Source: Alkalibacillus filiformis
Lineage (GTDB): Bacteria > Bacillota > Bacilli > Bacillales > Alkalibacillaceae
DNA: 64,000 nucleotides
Assembly (NCBI RefSeq): GCF_030814115.1
Contig: NZ_JAUSUP010000003.1
Span: forward strand, 158,838 to 222,837
Reading direction: 5' to 3'
Within the stretch, counting starts at the first letter, position 1. Each line of letters opens with the position of its first letter. Under the pieces are notes generated by a model. It ran no database searches and was not told where the DNA came from. It was given only the letters and a program-made list of their open reading frames with translations. Below are positions 7,446 to 15,785 of the stretch, in pieces. A program made the position numbers and the translations under genes.

Positions 7446-8648
7446 GTGAAAAAAGGTTGGATTGAATCAGAATCAAAGAAATGGGTGGAAGAAGGGATTA
7501 TCGATGAGAGACAAAAAGAAGCAATTATTAGTCGATATGAACGACAGTCCACACCGATGCTATTTTTCTTTTTAGCGGCTGTTTTAATTGGCCTTGCTTG
7601 TCTGTCATTAATTGCGGCAAATTGGACTGCAATCCATCATATATGGCGAGTGGTTTTAATTATGGGCGCTATGCTTGTGTTTTACATCGTTGGGGCTCGT
7701 GCTTTTATGCAGAATCGTCAAGGAATTGGTGTATTTGCTTTTTTAGTCGCTCTGTCTATTTTTGGTGCTGGTGTATTCCTTTTAGGAGATATGTATCACT
7801 TTAGTATGAATAGTGCGTTTGCTTTTTTAGTGTGGGGGCTTGCTGTATTGCTCATATACTTAAGTCAGCCACAAGTGTATATTTGGATCTTTGGATTAGT
7901 TGTCGTCTTTATCGGCCAGCTCGTTTCGACGATTCAGTTGCACGATTTTGATTGGTTGCTTATGGCATTGTTTGTTATTGGTTATGGAACGGTTGGTTAT
8001 TTTATAAAACAACAGAAACTAATGTGGTTGTTTACTAGTTTGTTAGCTGTTTTGCTCTTTGCATTTTCAATCGAAGAGTTAACGTATTACTGGTATACAA
8101 TTTTTGCGCTTATTTTATATTTATTTAGTTATATCATTAAAACAGGTGTTATAAGTAAGCCTCTACAAGGCGTTTCGATTTTAAGTATGTTTATTATAGT
8201 CGTTTATCAAGCTTTATTTTTTAATTGGAGTTGGCAGTCTGTCGTAAATGATGTAGTTTATTATTTATTTCTCATTCCATTTTTAAGTTTGGCTGTGTTA
8301 ATGGCGGTTTTAAATCGTGAACGTTTTGGTGCTATACAACTAGTGTTGTTTTTACCAGTATTCATCTGGCCTGAATTAACGACGTTATTAGCTGCTCTCG
8401 TGTTGTTCGCGTTTTCGATTGGTAAACTGATTGAAGGTGATCAGCTGAAGGATGGTCGTAAAGTAAAACTTGGAATCGTTGCTTTTTTAATTAGTGTCAG
8501 CATTGTTTATGTAGAAGTCGCTTGGGTAGCGTTAGATCGCACATTATTCTTCTTAACCGGTGGTATTATTTTATTGATAGTTGGGTTGTTATTGAATCGA
8601 TATCAACAGAATCAAATGAAAGGAAGTGATGAGCATGATGCGACGTAG
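7446..8648 (+). CDS. DUF2157 domain membrane protein
   Basis: A 400-residue protein with a soluble N-terminal helix (WIESESKKWVEEGIIDERQKEAI) and then about ten hydrophobic segments. This start, followed by ISRYE, is typical of DUF2157. The GTG start has AAGGAGG seven bases upstream. Its 3' end overlaps the next gene. DUF2157 and GDYXXLXY genes are frequent partners in bacteria, and this pair follows that pattern. Function is unknown. Confidence 0.85.
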   Translation: MKKGWIESESKKWVEEGIIDERQKEAIISRYERQSTPMLFFFLAAVLIGLACLSLIAANWTAIHHIWRVVLIMGAMLVFYIVGARAFMQNRQGIGVFAFLVALSIFGAGVFLLGDMYHFSMNSAFAFLVWGLAVLLIYLSQPQVYIWIFGLVVVFIGQLVSTIQLHDFDWLLMALFVIGYGTVGYFIKQQKLMWLFTSLLAVLLFAFSIEELTYYWYTIFALILYLFSYIIKTGVISKPLQGVSILSMFIIVVYQALFFNWSWQSVVNDVVYYLFLIPFLSLAVLMAVLNRERFGAIQLVLFLPVFIWPELTTLLAALVLFAFSIGKLIEGDQLKDGRKVKLGIVAFLISVSIVYVEVAWVALDRTLFFLTGGIILLIVGLLLNRYQQNQMKGSDEHDAT

Positions 8649-9156
8649 AGTGTTATTTATGGCTGTTGGATTTCAAGTCGTCGTTCTATTGTTTATGGTC
8701 ACTTCCAGTTATGCATTAGATCAGTTTGGTAAAGTGATTACGATTCAAACTGAAGCATATGATACAGAGGATGTCTTTTATGGTGATTATGTTGACATAA
8801 GTTATGTAGCTGAAACCGTCCGTCCGGAAAACTGGTTTGTAACTGAAGGTGTAAAGTCTAATCAACGGATTTATGTTTTATTAACCCCTGATGAACAAGG
8901 GGTTTATCATTTGAAGGCAGCCTCTGATCGTGAAATGAGTGCAGAAAGTGATGATGTTGTGATCGTGGCACGTTATCGTTATCAAGATCAAGAACAAGTA
9001 CATCATATTGATTTAGGTCTTGACCGCTATCATCCACATTATGAACAGCAAGATGAAATTGAGTCTTCCCAAGAGCGAATGTTAGTAATGATCGCCTTGT
9101 CACCATGGGGACAAAAGAAGATTGTTGAAGTTGAAAATGTTCAAGTCGAACCTTAA
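8635..9156 (+). CDS. GDYXXLXY domain protein
   Basis: A protein of 173 residues with one N-terminal membrane anchor or signal segment (residues about 5-25) and an extracellular domain that contains GDYVDISY, the motif naming the family. The rest is acidic. The ATG at 8635 is preferred, about 10 nt after AAAGGA; GTG 8626 and ATG 8629 are too close. It overlaps the DUF2157 gene by 14 nt, so the two are coupled. A joint membrane complex with DUF2157 is plausible but not shown. Confidence 0.8.
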   Translation: MMRRRVLFMAVGFQVVVLLFMVTSSYALDQFGKVITIQTEAYDTEDVFYGDYVDISYVAETVRPENWFVTEGVKSNQRIYVLLTPDEQGVYHLKAASDREMSAESDDVVIVARYRYQDQEQVHHIDLGLDRYHPHYEQQDEIESSQERMLVMIALSPWGQKKIVEVENVQVEP

Positions 9157-9193
9157 ACGTTAATGAAATAATGGTGTTACGTGATGTTTTCAG

Positions 9194-9220
9194 TTACAAT
9201 ATGAAGCGGAGATATTGTAA
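9194..9220. promoter_or_regulatory. Perfect inverted repeat TTACAATAT-N9-ATATTGTAA
   Basis: Two 9-bp arms, perfectly complementary, with 9 bp between them lie 19 bp before the start of the 9239 gene. The layout suggests a dimeric repressor or activator site. The regulator is not known. Confidence 0.6.
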
Positions 9221-9238
9221 TGAGATTGAGGTGCACAT

Positions 9239-9520
9239 ATGAAAGATCTATCATTTAGAGAGTTAACATCACGTTTCTTTGTCTTTTTTGTCGGTGTATT
9301 TATTTTAATTATGTTAAATGCAAATGGTCATGTGTTTCACGTCCTTTATGTAGGGCGAGTTATGGAATTCCTTGTCGTCGTTCTCCTATTAGGTGGTACG
9401 ATTTATATGTCGATGTTCATCGGCAAGTTGACCGAGCGTTTAGGAAAGTATCAGTTTTCGTTTCAATTAATCGTTAGTTTAGCAATTTTATCTTATATCA
9501 TCTATTTATGGGTTGTTTAA
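9239..9520 (+). CDS. Small membrane protein, unknown function
   Basis: A 93-residue hydrophobic protein with three predicted membrane segments (about residues 12-28, 41-60 and 74-92). The short cytosolic start is KDLSFRELTSR. A GAGG ribosome site precedes the ATG. I do not recognise a family. The next gene, also a small membrane protein, starts 15 nt after its stop, so the two probably form an operon behind the inverted repeat at 9194-9220. Confidence 0.7.
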   Translation: MKDLSFRELTSRFFVFFVGVFILIMLNANGHVFHVLYVGRVMEFLVVVLLLGGTIYMSMFIGKLTERLGKYQFSFQLIVSLAILSYIIYLWVV

Positions 9521-9534
9521 AAGGAGAGAATAAA

Positions 9535-9774
9535 ATGAATTCGAATCGTTTATTAATTTATGAAATTGTATTATCATTTGTAACGTTATTATTTATCATT
9601 CTAGGATGGTTTGCGGACCCAGTCTTCATTACAATAGCATTGTTTACAGGTAGTGCTATGCTTGGTTTAATGGCAGCTAGACGCTTTGTTGAAGGAAAGA
9701 AACTGTTCGGCGCTGTTATAGTCGTCATTGCTATTTTTGTTTTCTTAAGTGGCGTTGTAGAATTTGTCGTATAA
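9535..9774 (+). CDS. Small membrane protein, unknown function
   Basis: A 79-residue protein with about three membrane segments, beginning MNSNRLLIYEIVLSFVTLLF. The ATG at 9535 follows AAGGAGAG at normal distance; an in-frame ATG at 9508 lies inside the upstream gene and has no ribosome site. A charged loop (AARRFVEGKK) separates the last two hydrophobic stretches. No family is recognised. It ends just before a strong terminator. Confidence 0.7.
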   Translation: MNSNRLLIYEIVLSFVTLLFIILGWFADPVFITIALFTGSAMLGLMAARRFVEGKKLFGAVIVVIAIFVFLSGVVEFVV

Positions 9775-9778
9775 ATGA

Positions 9779-9808
9779 GATCACTCGGTTAAAACCGGGT
9801 GATCTTTT
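9779..9808 (+). terminator. Terminator of the small membrane protein pair
   Basis: A 12-bp stem GATCACTCGGTT/AACCGGGTGATC with one G-U and a very short loop is followed by TTTTC. Confidence 0.85.
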
Positions 9809-9838
9809 CATTTGTAAACTTAAACTACAAAGATTGAA

Positions 9839-9973
9839 GGTGAGACAGAATGGCGGATTAACTGATACCAACGGTTTAGGAAGGTAATTTAAAATTGAAC
9901 AGTTGAACAGACAAATATATTAGGTCCTAAAATAAACCCCGAACAAATTCGGTTATGAATTCGTTCGGGGTTT
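9839..9973. repeat. Degenerate partial copy of the 13.3-kb repeat element, ending in the rocD terminator
   Basis: The block starts with AGGTGAGACAGAA, close to the end sequence of the element at 13275-13558 (GAGGCTGAGACAGAA when reversed). It ends in a 17-bp hairpin (9934-9950 with 9957-9973, one mismatch) whose arm AAACCCCGAAC resembles the AAACCCGAACGA hairpin of that element. The hairpin also serves as the terminator of rocD on the minus strand. The relation to the larger element is an inference from these two shared parts. Confidence 0.45.
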
Positions 9974-9981
9974 GTTCATGT

Positions 9982-11172
9982 TTATAATACTTCTTTAATC
10001 TTATCGATCGCCCATTGTAAGTCATCTTTTTCAATGATTAATGGTGGTGCGAAGCGAATGACGTTCTCATGAGTTTCCTTACATAATAATCCTTTTTCTT
10101 TAAGCTGTTCGCAATATTTACGAGCAGGTTCATTTAACTCAACTCCGATAAACAATCCTTTACCGCGAACTTCCTTAATCATTGGATTATCAATTGAACG
10201 GAGCTCATCAAGCATATGTTGACCTAGTTCTAATGAGCGTTTAGCTAGGTTTTCCTCTTCTAAAACTTCTAGTGATGCTAATGATACAGCGCTAGCAATT
10301 GGATTACCTCCGAATGTTGACCCGTGTGAACCAGGGTTAAACACACCTAAAATATCTTCATTTGCAACAACACATGAAATAGGGAATACTCCGCCTCCAA
10401 GTGCTTTACCTAAAATTAATACATCTGGTTCAACATTTTCCCAGTCACAAGCAAACATTTTACCTGTACGAGCTAGACCAGCTTGAATTTCGTCAGCCAT
10501 ATATAGTACGTTACTTTCTTTACAAACGTCATACGCTTCTTTTAAGAACCCTTCAGGTGGCATAACGATACCAGCTTCACCTTGGATTGGTTCGAAAATA
10601 AATGCGGCTGTATTTTCAGTGATCGCATCGCGTAAAGCGTCAATATCACCGTAAGGGACGACTTTAATTCCTGGTAGTAACGGTCCGAAACCACGTTGAT
10701 ATTCAGCCTCAGATGATAAAGAAACCGCTGACATGGTACGGCCATGGAAATTGCCTGTACAAGCGATGATTTCGGCTTTGTCTTCAGTAACACCTTTTAC
10801 GTCATATGCCCAACGACGCGCAGCTTTAATAGCTGTTTCAACAGCTTCAGCTCCTGTGTTCATTGGTAGAGCCATTTCTTTGTTCGTCAGCTTACAAATC
10901 TTTTCATACCATGGACCTAATTGATCATTGTGGAATGCGCGAGAAGTTAATGTTACACGATCAGCTTGTTCTTTAAGTGCATTAATGATTTTAGGGTGGC
11001 GATGACCTTGGTTAACGGCAGAATATGCACTTAACATATCCATGTAACGATTACCTTCAGGGTCTTCAACCCAGACCCCTTCAGCTTTTGATACAACAAT
11101 TGGCAATGGCTTATAGTTATTTGCGCCAAAATGTTCTGTTTGATTAATTATTTGTTCAGAGTTACGAGTCAT
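9982..11172 (-). CDS. rocD: Ornithine aminotransferase
   Basis: A pyridoxal-phosphate enzyme that converts ornithine and 2-oxoglutarate to glutamate semialdehyde and glutamate, in arginine/ornithine breakdown or proline supply. The 396-residue product has the class-III aminotransferase motifs [43 protein letters not shown] and the cofactor lysine in [14 protein letters not shown]. The start [16 protein letters not shown] and the active-site strings match bacterial RocD. The ATG at 11172 follows GGAGGG; an earlier in-frame ATG at 11202 lacks a ribosome site. It stands alone, away from other roc genes, with a strong hairpin terminator after it. Confidence 0.93.
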   Translation of the reverse strand: MTRNSEQIINQTEHFGANNYKPLPIVVSKAEGVWVEDPEGNRYMDMLSAYSAVNQGHRHPKIINALKEQADRVTLTSRAFHNDQLGPWYEKICKLTNKEMALPMNTGAEAVETAIKAARRWAYDVKGVTEDKAEIIACTGNFHGRTMSAVSLSSEAEYQRGFGPLLPGIKVVPYGDIDALRDAITENTAAFIFEPIQGEAGIVMPPEGFLKEAYDVCKESNVLYMADEIQAGLARTGKMFACDWENVEPDVLILGKALGGGVFPISCVVANEDILGVFNPGSHGSTFGGNPIASAVSLASLEVLEEENLAKRSLELGQHMLDELRSIDNPMIKEVRGKGLFIGVELNEPARKYCEQLKEKGLLCKETHENVIRFAPPLIIEKDDLQWAIDKIKEVL

Positions 11173-11329
11173 AAAATCCCTCCTGAGAAAGTTAGTGCCC
11201 ACTTATGTAATGGTTAGGGGGCTTTTTGTTAAAATACTGAATAACCTTAGCGGTTAAAATTTCTAACGCTATTAGTTATTATAACTGTTTGTATGGATTG
11301 TTTCAAAGTTGTCAACAATTTTATCGCAT

Positions 11330-11344
11330 ACGTTTTTAAAACGT
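11330..11344. promoter_or_regulatory. Inverted repeat ACGTTTT-T-AAAACGT upstream of yisL
   Basis: A perfect 7-1-7 palindrome lies about 32 bp before the yisL ATG, in the expected promoter zone. It could be an operator. No regulator can be named. Confidence 0.35.
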
Positions 11345-11375
11345 GATAGGATAGACATAAAAGGAGGTATGTACT

Positions 11376-11765
11376 ATGGACCATCAACAAATGGCACTTA
11401 TACATATTTTTTCATGGAGTGCAGCAATTATTCTATTCGTAATTGCTTATGTCATGATTAAGCAAAATAAACAAGAGAAACCGATAAAAATTTTACAAAT
11501 GACGTTACGTTTATTTTATGTTCTTGTTATTGCAACAGGGGCTGACTTATTCTTCCGATTTTACTTCGGTGTACAAAGTGAGTATTTCGCTGAATCGATT
11601 ATTAAATTGATCGCCGGGGTATGGGTCATTGCTGCAATGGAAATGACTTTAGCAAAAGCTAAAAAAGGTAAAAAAGAATTCGCTGGCTGGTTACAGCTTG
11701 CTTTTGCATTAATTATTGCATTAGCATTAGGATTCGGACGTTTGCCATTCGGCTTTTTACCTTAA
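11376..11765 (+). CDS. yisL: YisL family membrane protein (DUF1516)
   Basis: A 129-residue protein with four membrane segments. It begins with HQQMALIHIFSWSAAIILF and ends with GFGRLPFGFLP, both typical of YisL/DUF1516. A strong AAGGAGG ribosome site precedes the ATG. Function is not known in B. subtilis either. It is a single gene followed by its own terminator. Confidence 0.85.
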   Translation: MDHQQMALIHIFSWSAAIILFVIAYVMIKQNKQEKPIKILQMTLRLFYVLVIATGADLFFRFYFGVQSEYFAESIIKLIAGVWVIAAMEMTLAKAKKGKKEFAGWLQLAFALIIALALGFGRLPFGFLP

Positions 11766-11769
11766 GAAG

Positions 11770-11792
11770 AGTCCCTGTTAAAGGGACTTTTC
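11770..11792 (+). terminator. Terminator of yisL
   Basis: AGTCCCT/AGGGACT, a 7-bp stem with a 5-nt loop, is followed by TTTC and lies 4 nt after the stop. Confidence 0.75.
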
Positions 11793-11827
11793 TATTTTAT
11801 AACAGTAATTAAAGCGAGGTAACAGCG

Positions 11828-13279
11828 ATGAGACGATTAACCGTTTTATTAGTTTCACTTGTCGCACTTATGCTTGTTTTCCCAATTATCGGACAAGCTG
11901 AGCAGAGTGATGAGCGAAACAATTATTATTATATTTTGATCGATCGTTTTCAAAATTCCAATAGCATAACAGAAGAAGGAGTAGATCGTAATGATCCATT
12001 CGGTTTTCACGGTGGTGACTTTGTCGGTATAGCTGATCGTATCAGTCATATTGATGATTTAGGTGTTTCTCATGTTGTGCTATCACCGATTTTTGCAAGT
12101 GATGATTACACAGGTCAGACTGTTTTGGACTACGAACAAATTCAACAAACATTTGGCTCAGTTGAGGATGCAATTGAGTTAGTAGAATCGTTCAATGAAG
12201 CAGGGATAGAGGTTATTCTACACTTTCCAATAGAACAAGTTAGCGAAAATAGTCCAATAGTGGAAGAAGAGTGGGTAACTGAAGAAGGAACAGTTCAATT
12301 GGAAGATGAACCAGCACAAGCTTACTTGTTAGAGCAAATGACTGAGTGGCAAGAAACATTAGGTACATCAGGGTTCTTTATTTCAAACGCTGATCAATTA
12401 CCAGTCTCTTATGTAGATACGCTTACAAATGAGTTGTCGAATCAATTTTGGATTAGCGAGTTAGCAGATTTCAATGAAAGTAACGTTGAATCCATTTTAG
12501 ATGCAGGTTTTGATCGTGTGCTTCATGGTGAGTTTCGTGAAGATGCGCGTGAATTGTTTAAAACAATTGAAGTAGACTATGATCCAATATTAAATGATCC
12601 GTATTTAGATGACGAACGTGTCGTTCATTACATGGATCACTACACGACAGATCGCTTTACAAGAGCTATGGAGGAAAGCGGTTTTCACCCGATTACACGT
12701 TGGAAAATGGCATTAACTTATTTATATATGACACCGAATGAGCCATGGTTATTCCAAGGTACTGAAGTCCCATCTGATGGGTTAGTTGAGGACAATAGCC
12801 ACCATGCGATGGTTAACTTTTTAAGTGGTGATGAGCAATTGATTCGCCACATTGAGAAGTTAGAAAGCTTCAATGATCATTTTCCTGAAGTAAGCCATGG
12901 TGACATTAATGTTTTACATGACGACGATTATTTCTTAGTATTTGAGCGTGAACATGAGGGAAATCGTGTACTTGTAGCAATTAATAACAGCCCAAACTTT
13001 CAATATGCCGATATTGACCATTTACCATCTGATATGGAAATGCGCGGTTTAATTGAAGATGATTTGATTCGGGAAAATGAAGATGGGACATACACAGTTT
13101 CATTGGAACGCGAATCGTCTAACGTATATAACGTACAGCCGAACCAAGGTATTTATTGGCCGCTAACGTCGCTTTTCTTCGGTGTTCTAGGAGCATTTAT
13201 CGTATTTGCGATTATTATGTATCGTAAAAACAGAAGACAAGATCGTATGGATGAACAAGAACAAAATAGTAATGAATAA
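11828..13279 (+). CDS. GH13-like membrane-anchored protein lacking the usual catalytic residues
   Basis: A 483-residue exported protein with a signal peptide (cleavage near GQA, residue 24), an alpha-amylase-like barrel and one C-terminal membrane helix (about residues 441-463) followed by a basic tail. The barrel start is clear: YYYILIDRFQN, GGDFVGIADRISHIDDLGV and SPIFAS. The later conserved regions have decayed. The family GFRxD nucleophile site reads GFFIS, the DxxxNH site reads HFPIEQ, and the NHD site reads MDHYTTDRF. So hydrolysis by the normal mechanism is unlikely, and a carbohydrate-binding or scaffold role is an inference. It begins with a good GAGG ribosome site. The 3' end runs into a repeat element. 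Confidence 0.75.
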   Translation: MRRLTVLLVSLVALMLVFPIIGQAEQSDERNNYYYILIDRFQNSNSITEEGVDRNDPFGFHGGDFVGIADRISHIDDLGVSHVVLSPIFASDDYTGQTVLDYEQIQQTFGSVEDAIELVESFNEAGIEVILHFPIEQVSENSPIVEEEWVTEEGTVQLEDEPAQAYLLEQMTEWQETLGTSGFFISNADQLPVSYVDTLTNELSNQFWISELADFNESNVESILDAGFDRVLHGEFREDARELFKTIEVDYDPILNDPYLDDERVVHYMDHYTTDRFTRAMEESGFHPITRWKMALTYLYMTPNEPWLFQGTEVPSDGLVEDNSHHAMVNFLSGDEQLIRHIEKLESFNDHFPEVSHGDINVLHDDDYFLVFEREHEGNRVLVAINNSPNFQYADIDHLPSDMEMRGLIEDDLIRENEDGTYTVSLERESSNVYNVQPNQGIYWPLTSLFFGVLGAFIVFAIIMYRKNRRQDRMDEQEQNSNE

Positions 13280-13558
13280 AGAGACTGGGACAAAAGGGAT
13301 AGAGTGTGCTGAAAACACGAATATTTAACATTTCATCATAGTTGAGCAGTCACATAGCGGAATCAAAATGCGTAGACTCCTGTGGGAGCAAAGGCCAGGG
13401 TGAGACCCCAAGTGCGTAGCACGAGGAGGCTCACCAGCCGCCCACGGAAAGCGAAGCATTTTGATGAAGCGGATAATAGATAAACCCGAACGAGTTCAAA
13501 ATGAGATTTCGTTCGGGTTTTGTTTGTTAACAATTAGTTCTGTCTCAGCCTCTTTATT
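13275..13558. repeat. 284-bp structured repeat element with inverted ends
   Basis: The ends AATAAAGAGACTGGGACAAAA (13275-13295) and TTCTGTCTCAGCCTCTTTATT (13538-13558) are imperfect inverted repeats, 18 of 21 matching. The core (13363-13464) folds into nested stems TCAAAATGC/GCATTTTGA, GTGGG/CCCAC and GGTGAG/CTCACC. The phrase CTCCTGTGGGAGCA ... GAGGAGGCTCACCAGCCGCCCACGG (in parts) is, from memory, a dispersed repeat of many Bacillaceae genomes. A second hairpin AAACCCGAACGA/TCGTTCGGGTTT lies at 13482-13520. There is no transposase. The left end overlaps the last codon and stop of the GH13-like gene. It may act as a terminator or be a non-autonomous mobile element. Confidence 0.7.
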
Positions 13559-13563
13559 TTTGT

Positions 13564-13782
13564 TTATAAGCTCATCCAGTCGTAATATCCTAACCAGTCT
13601 AATAAGAGGGCTAAGACGATAACCGTGATTGTACCAGTTATAAATAAAGAGATGATAAACTTAATCTTTTTAACCTGGATCCAAACAATAAACATAAGAA
13701 TAAGAACAATTATAATTCCAATGATGACTGCTGATGAGAAACTTGTTGGAGTAATAAAGTCAAACCAATTAACTGAGTCCAT
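13564..13782 (-). CDS. Small two-helix membrane protein, unknown function
   Basis: A 72-residue protein with two hydrophobic segments (about residues 17-36 and 42-62) separated by a short basic turn (QVKKIKF). An excellent AAGGAGGAGG site precedes the ATG, which supports real expression. No family is recognised. It is transcribed toward the repeat element. Confidence 0.65.
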   Translation of the reverse strand: MDSVNWFDFITPTSFSSAVIIGIIIVLILMFIVWIQVKKIKFIISLFITGTITVIVLALLLDWLGYYDWMSL

Positions 13783-13865
13783 AATAACCTCCTCCTTAAG
13801 ATAATCTATTAAACTGATTATACTATATATATTTTATAGAAAGAATATTATGAAGAGAATAAATA

Positions 13866-13905
13866 ATACCCAAATGATGGGTTAACACTTCAATCATCTG
13901 GGTAT
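13866..13905 (-). terminator. Probable terminator of the DegV gene
   Basis: A 13-position stem (13866-13878 with 13893-13905, core ATACCCA/TGGGTAT) lies 18 bp after the degV-like stop on the minus strand. The following U-run is short. Confidence 0.55.
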
Positions 13906-13923
13906 ATTTAAAGTATAGAGTTA

Positions 13924-14781
13924 TTACTGGATATCATCTAAAAAGAACAGTGCGATTGTACCTGGACCAGAATGAGCACCTATGGCTGAGCCAACTTGGT
14001 GAATGATGATGTCTTGTGGACTATAAGCCTCTTTAAGTTTTTCTGCTAGTTTTTGGGCAGTTTCTTCATCATCACCGTGCGTAATTGCAATTGTCTGTTG
14101 GTCTAATGAGCTACCGCGTTCACCAGCTAAATCAACCATACGGCCGATTACTTTTTTAGAACCTCTCACTTTCTCTAGAGGTACTAGTTTACCATCTTCA
14201 ACATGGAGAAGAGGTTTGATCTTTAACATACCACCAACAAAGGCTTGTGCTTTACTAACTCGTCCACCTCGCTGTAAGTATTCTAAGTCATCTACGGTGA
14301 AAATATGAACCATATGATTCACATAAAAGTTTGCTGTGTCTAAGATGTCCTGAACGCTTCCGCCATTTGCGATTGCTTCTGCAGTATGATAGGCTACTAG
14401 GCCGTGTCCCATTGATGCAGCACGTGTATCAATGATGTAAATTTCTGCATTTTCATTGTCATCTTCAATTTGTTGTTTAGCAATCATTGCACTTTGATAA
14501 GTTCCAGATAATTCTGATGAAAATGCTAGATAAACGACAGGTCTACCTTCATCGGTATACTGTTTGAATACGTCATAAAACGTATCGGGTGTTGCTTGTG
14601 CTGTTTTAGGTGCAGAACCCTTACGCATAGCGTCATATACTTTCTGTGAGTCAATGGTGTCGCGATCATAATAATCTTGTCCATCTAAATGGACAATTAA
14701 CGAGACGATGTCAATGTCGTGTTGTTCTAAAATGTCTTTAGGTAAATCTGAACCTGAATCAACAATTAATTTTACGCTCAT
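13924..14781 (-). CDS. yitS: DegV family fatty-acid-binding protein
   Basis: A 285-residue cytosolic DegV protein. These proteins bind a single fatty acid in a closed pocket; some act as FakB partners that present fatty acid to the kinase FakA. Visible features are KLIVDSGSDLPK at the start, a TAQATPDTFYDVF stretch, LAFSSELSGTYQSA, YLQRGGRVSKAQ and the C-terminal GAHSGPGT, all conserved. The ATG at 14781 follows AGGAGG; an ATG nine codons earlier has none. Its position next to yitT and an ipi-like gene matches B. subtilis yitS. Confidence 0.88.
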   Translation of the reverse strand: MSVKLIVDSGSDLPKDILEQHDIDIVSLIVHLDGQDYYDRDTIDSQKVYDAMRKGSAPKTAQATPDTFYDVFKQYTDEGRPVVYLAFSSELSGTYQSAMIAKQQIEDDNENAEIYIIDTRAASMGHGLVAYHTAEAIANGGSVQDILDTANFYVNHMVHIFTVDDLEYLQRGGRVSKAQAFVGGMLKIKPLLHVEDGKLVPLEKVRGSKKVIGRMVDLAGERGSSLDQQTIAITHGDDEETAQKLAEKLKEAYSPQDIIIHQVGSAIGAHSGPGTIALFFLDDIQ

Positions 14782-14871
14782 GGATTTCCTCCTAGATATT
14801 TCTTTCAATCACTATTATACTTTAGTTTAATAGGACAAATTGCATACGTCAATGTTAGACAGGAGGCTATT

Positions 14872-15729
14872 ATGTTTATATTTGAAGCAAAACGGTTTGT
14901 AATCGTTATTATCGGTGCATTTTTTAATGCGATTTCACTTAACTTCTTCTTAGAGCACGCTAATGTATTTGCTAGTGGCTTTACAGGAGTTGCCCAAATA
15001 TCTGCAAGTATATCTCAAGATTTTTTTAATATAGATATTAGTACAGGTATTCTATTATTCTTACTTAACATTCCGGTTATCATATTAGGTTGGCTCAAAG
15101 TCGGAAAAGGGTTCACGATTTATAGTATCATTTCGGTATTATTTATGACGTTATTCCTTGAAACGATTCCAATAAGGGTTATTGCGAATGATGATATCCT
15201 ATTAAATGCAGTTTTCGGTGGTTTGTTTGGTGGAATTGGTGTAGGTATGACTCTGAAGTGGGGTGCGTCAACAGGGGGGATGGACATTATTGCGATGGTT
15301 TTATCACGTTTAAAAGACCGTCCAATCGGTGTTTATTTCTTAACATTAAACGGTGCGATCATCATTGCTGCTGGGTTTGTGTATGATGCTGAAAAAGCTT
15401 TATATACATTAGTTACGCTATACGTTACAACACGTGTGATCGATGCGATTCATACTCGTCACAGTAAGTTGACAGCGATGATCGTAACGGCTAAAGGACA
15501 AGAAGTAACAAAAGCGATTCATTCAAATATGGTTAGAGGTATTACACGTGTGCCGGCTAAAGGTGCTTTTACTGATGAAGACCGTGAAATGCTTGTCATT
15601 GTTGTGACACGTTATGAGCTATATGATTTAGAAAATCTCGTCAAAGAAGCTGACCCTAATTCCTTTACTAATATTGTTCAAACGACTGGTATATTTGGCT
15701 TCTTTAGAAAAGAAGACGAAAAAGTGTAA
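14872..15729 (+). CDS. yitT: YitT family membrane protein
   Basis: A 285-residue protein with about five to six N-terminal membrane helices (DUF161 region) and a soluble C-terminal DUF2179 domain containing HSNMVRGITRVPAKGAF. The phrase NFFLEHANVFASGFTGVAQI near the start and KWGASTGGMDII in the middle are typical. The ribosome site is AGGAGG. It is divergent from the DegV gene, as in the B. subtilis yitS-yitT pair. Bacilli carry several paralogues, so the symbol rests on context. Transport function is not established. Confidence 0.85.
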   Translation: MFIFEAKRFVIVIIGAFFNAISLNFFLEHANVFASGFTGVAQISASISQDFFNIDISTGILLFLLNIPVIILGWLKVGKGFTIYSIISVLFMTLFLETIPIRVIANDDILLNAVFGGLFGGIGVGMTLKWGASTGGMDIIAMVLSRLKDRPIGVYFLTLNGAIIIAAGFVYDAEKALYTLVTLYVTTRVIDAIHTRHSKLTAMIVTAKGQEVTKAIHSNMVRGITRVPAKGAFTDEDREMLVIVVTRYELYDLENLVKEADPNSFTNIVQTTGIFGFFRKEDEKV

Positions 15730-15785
15730 CGTTAAATTTTCGCATACGTCTAATAGAGTACAAAATAAGTGCGTGAGGTGTTTGT

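Noticed and set aside
13275..13558. Insertion sequence
   Set aside because: There is no transposase frame and no target-site duplication that I can define; only a non-autonomous repeat is supported.
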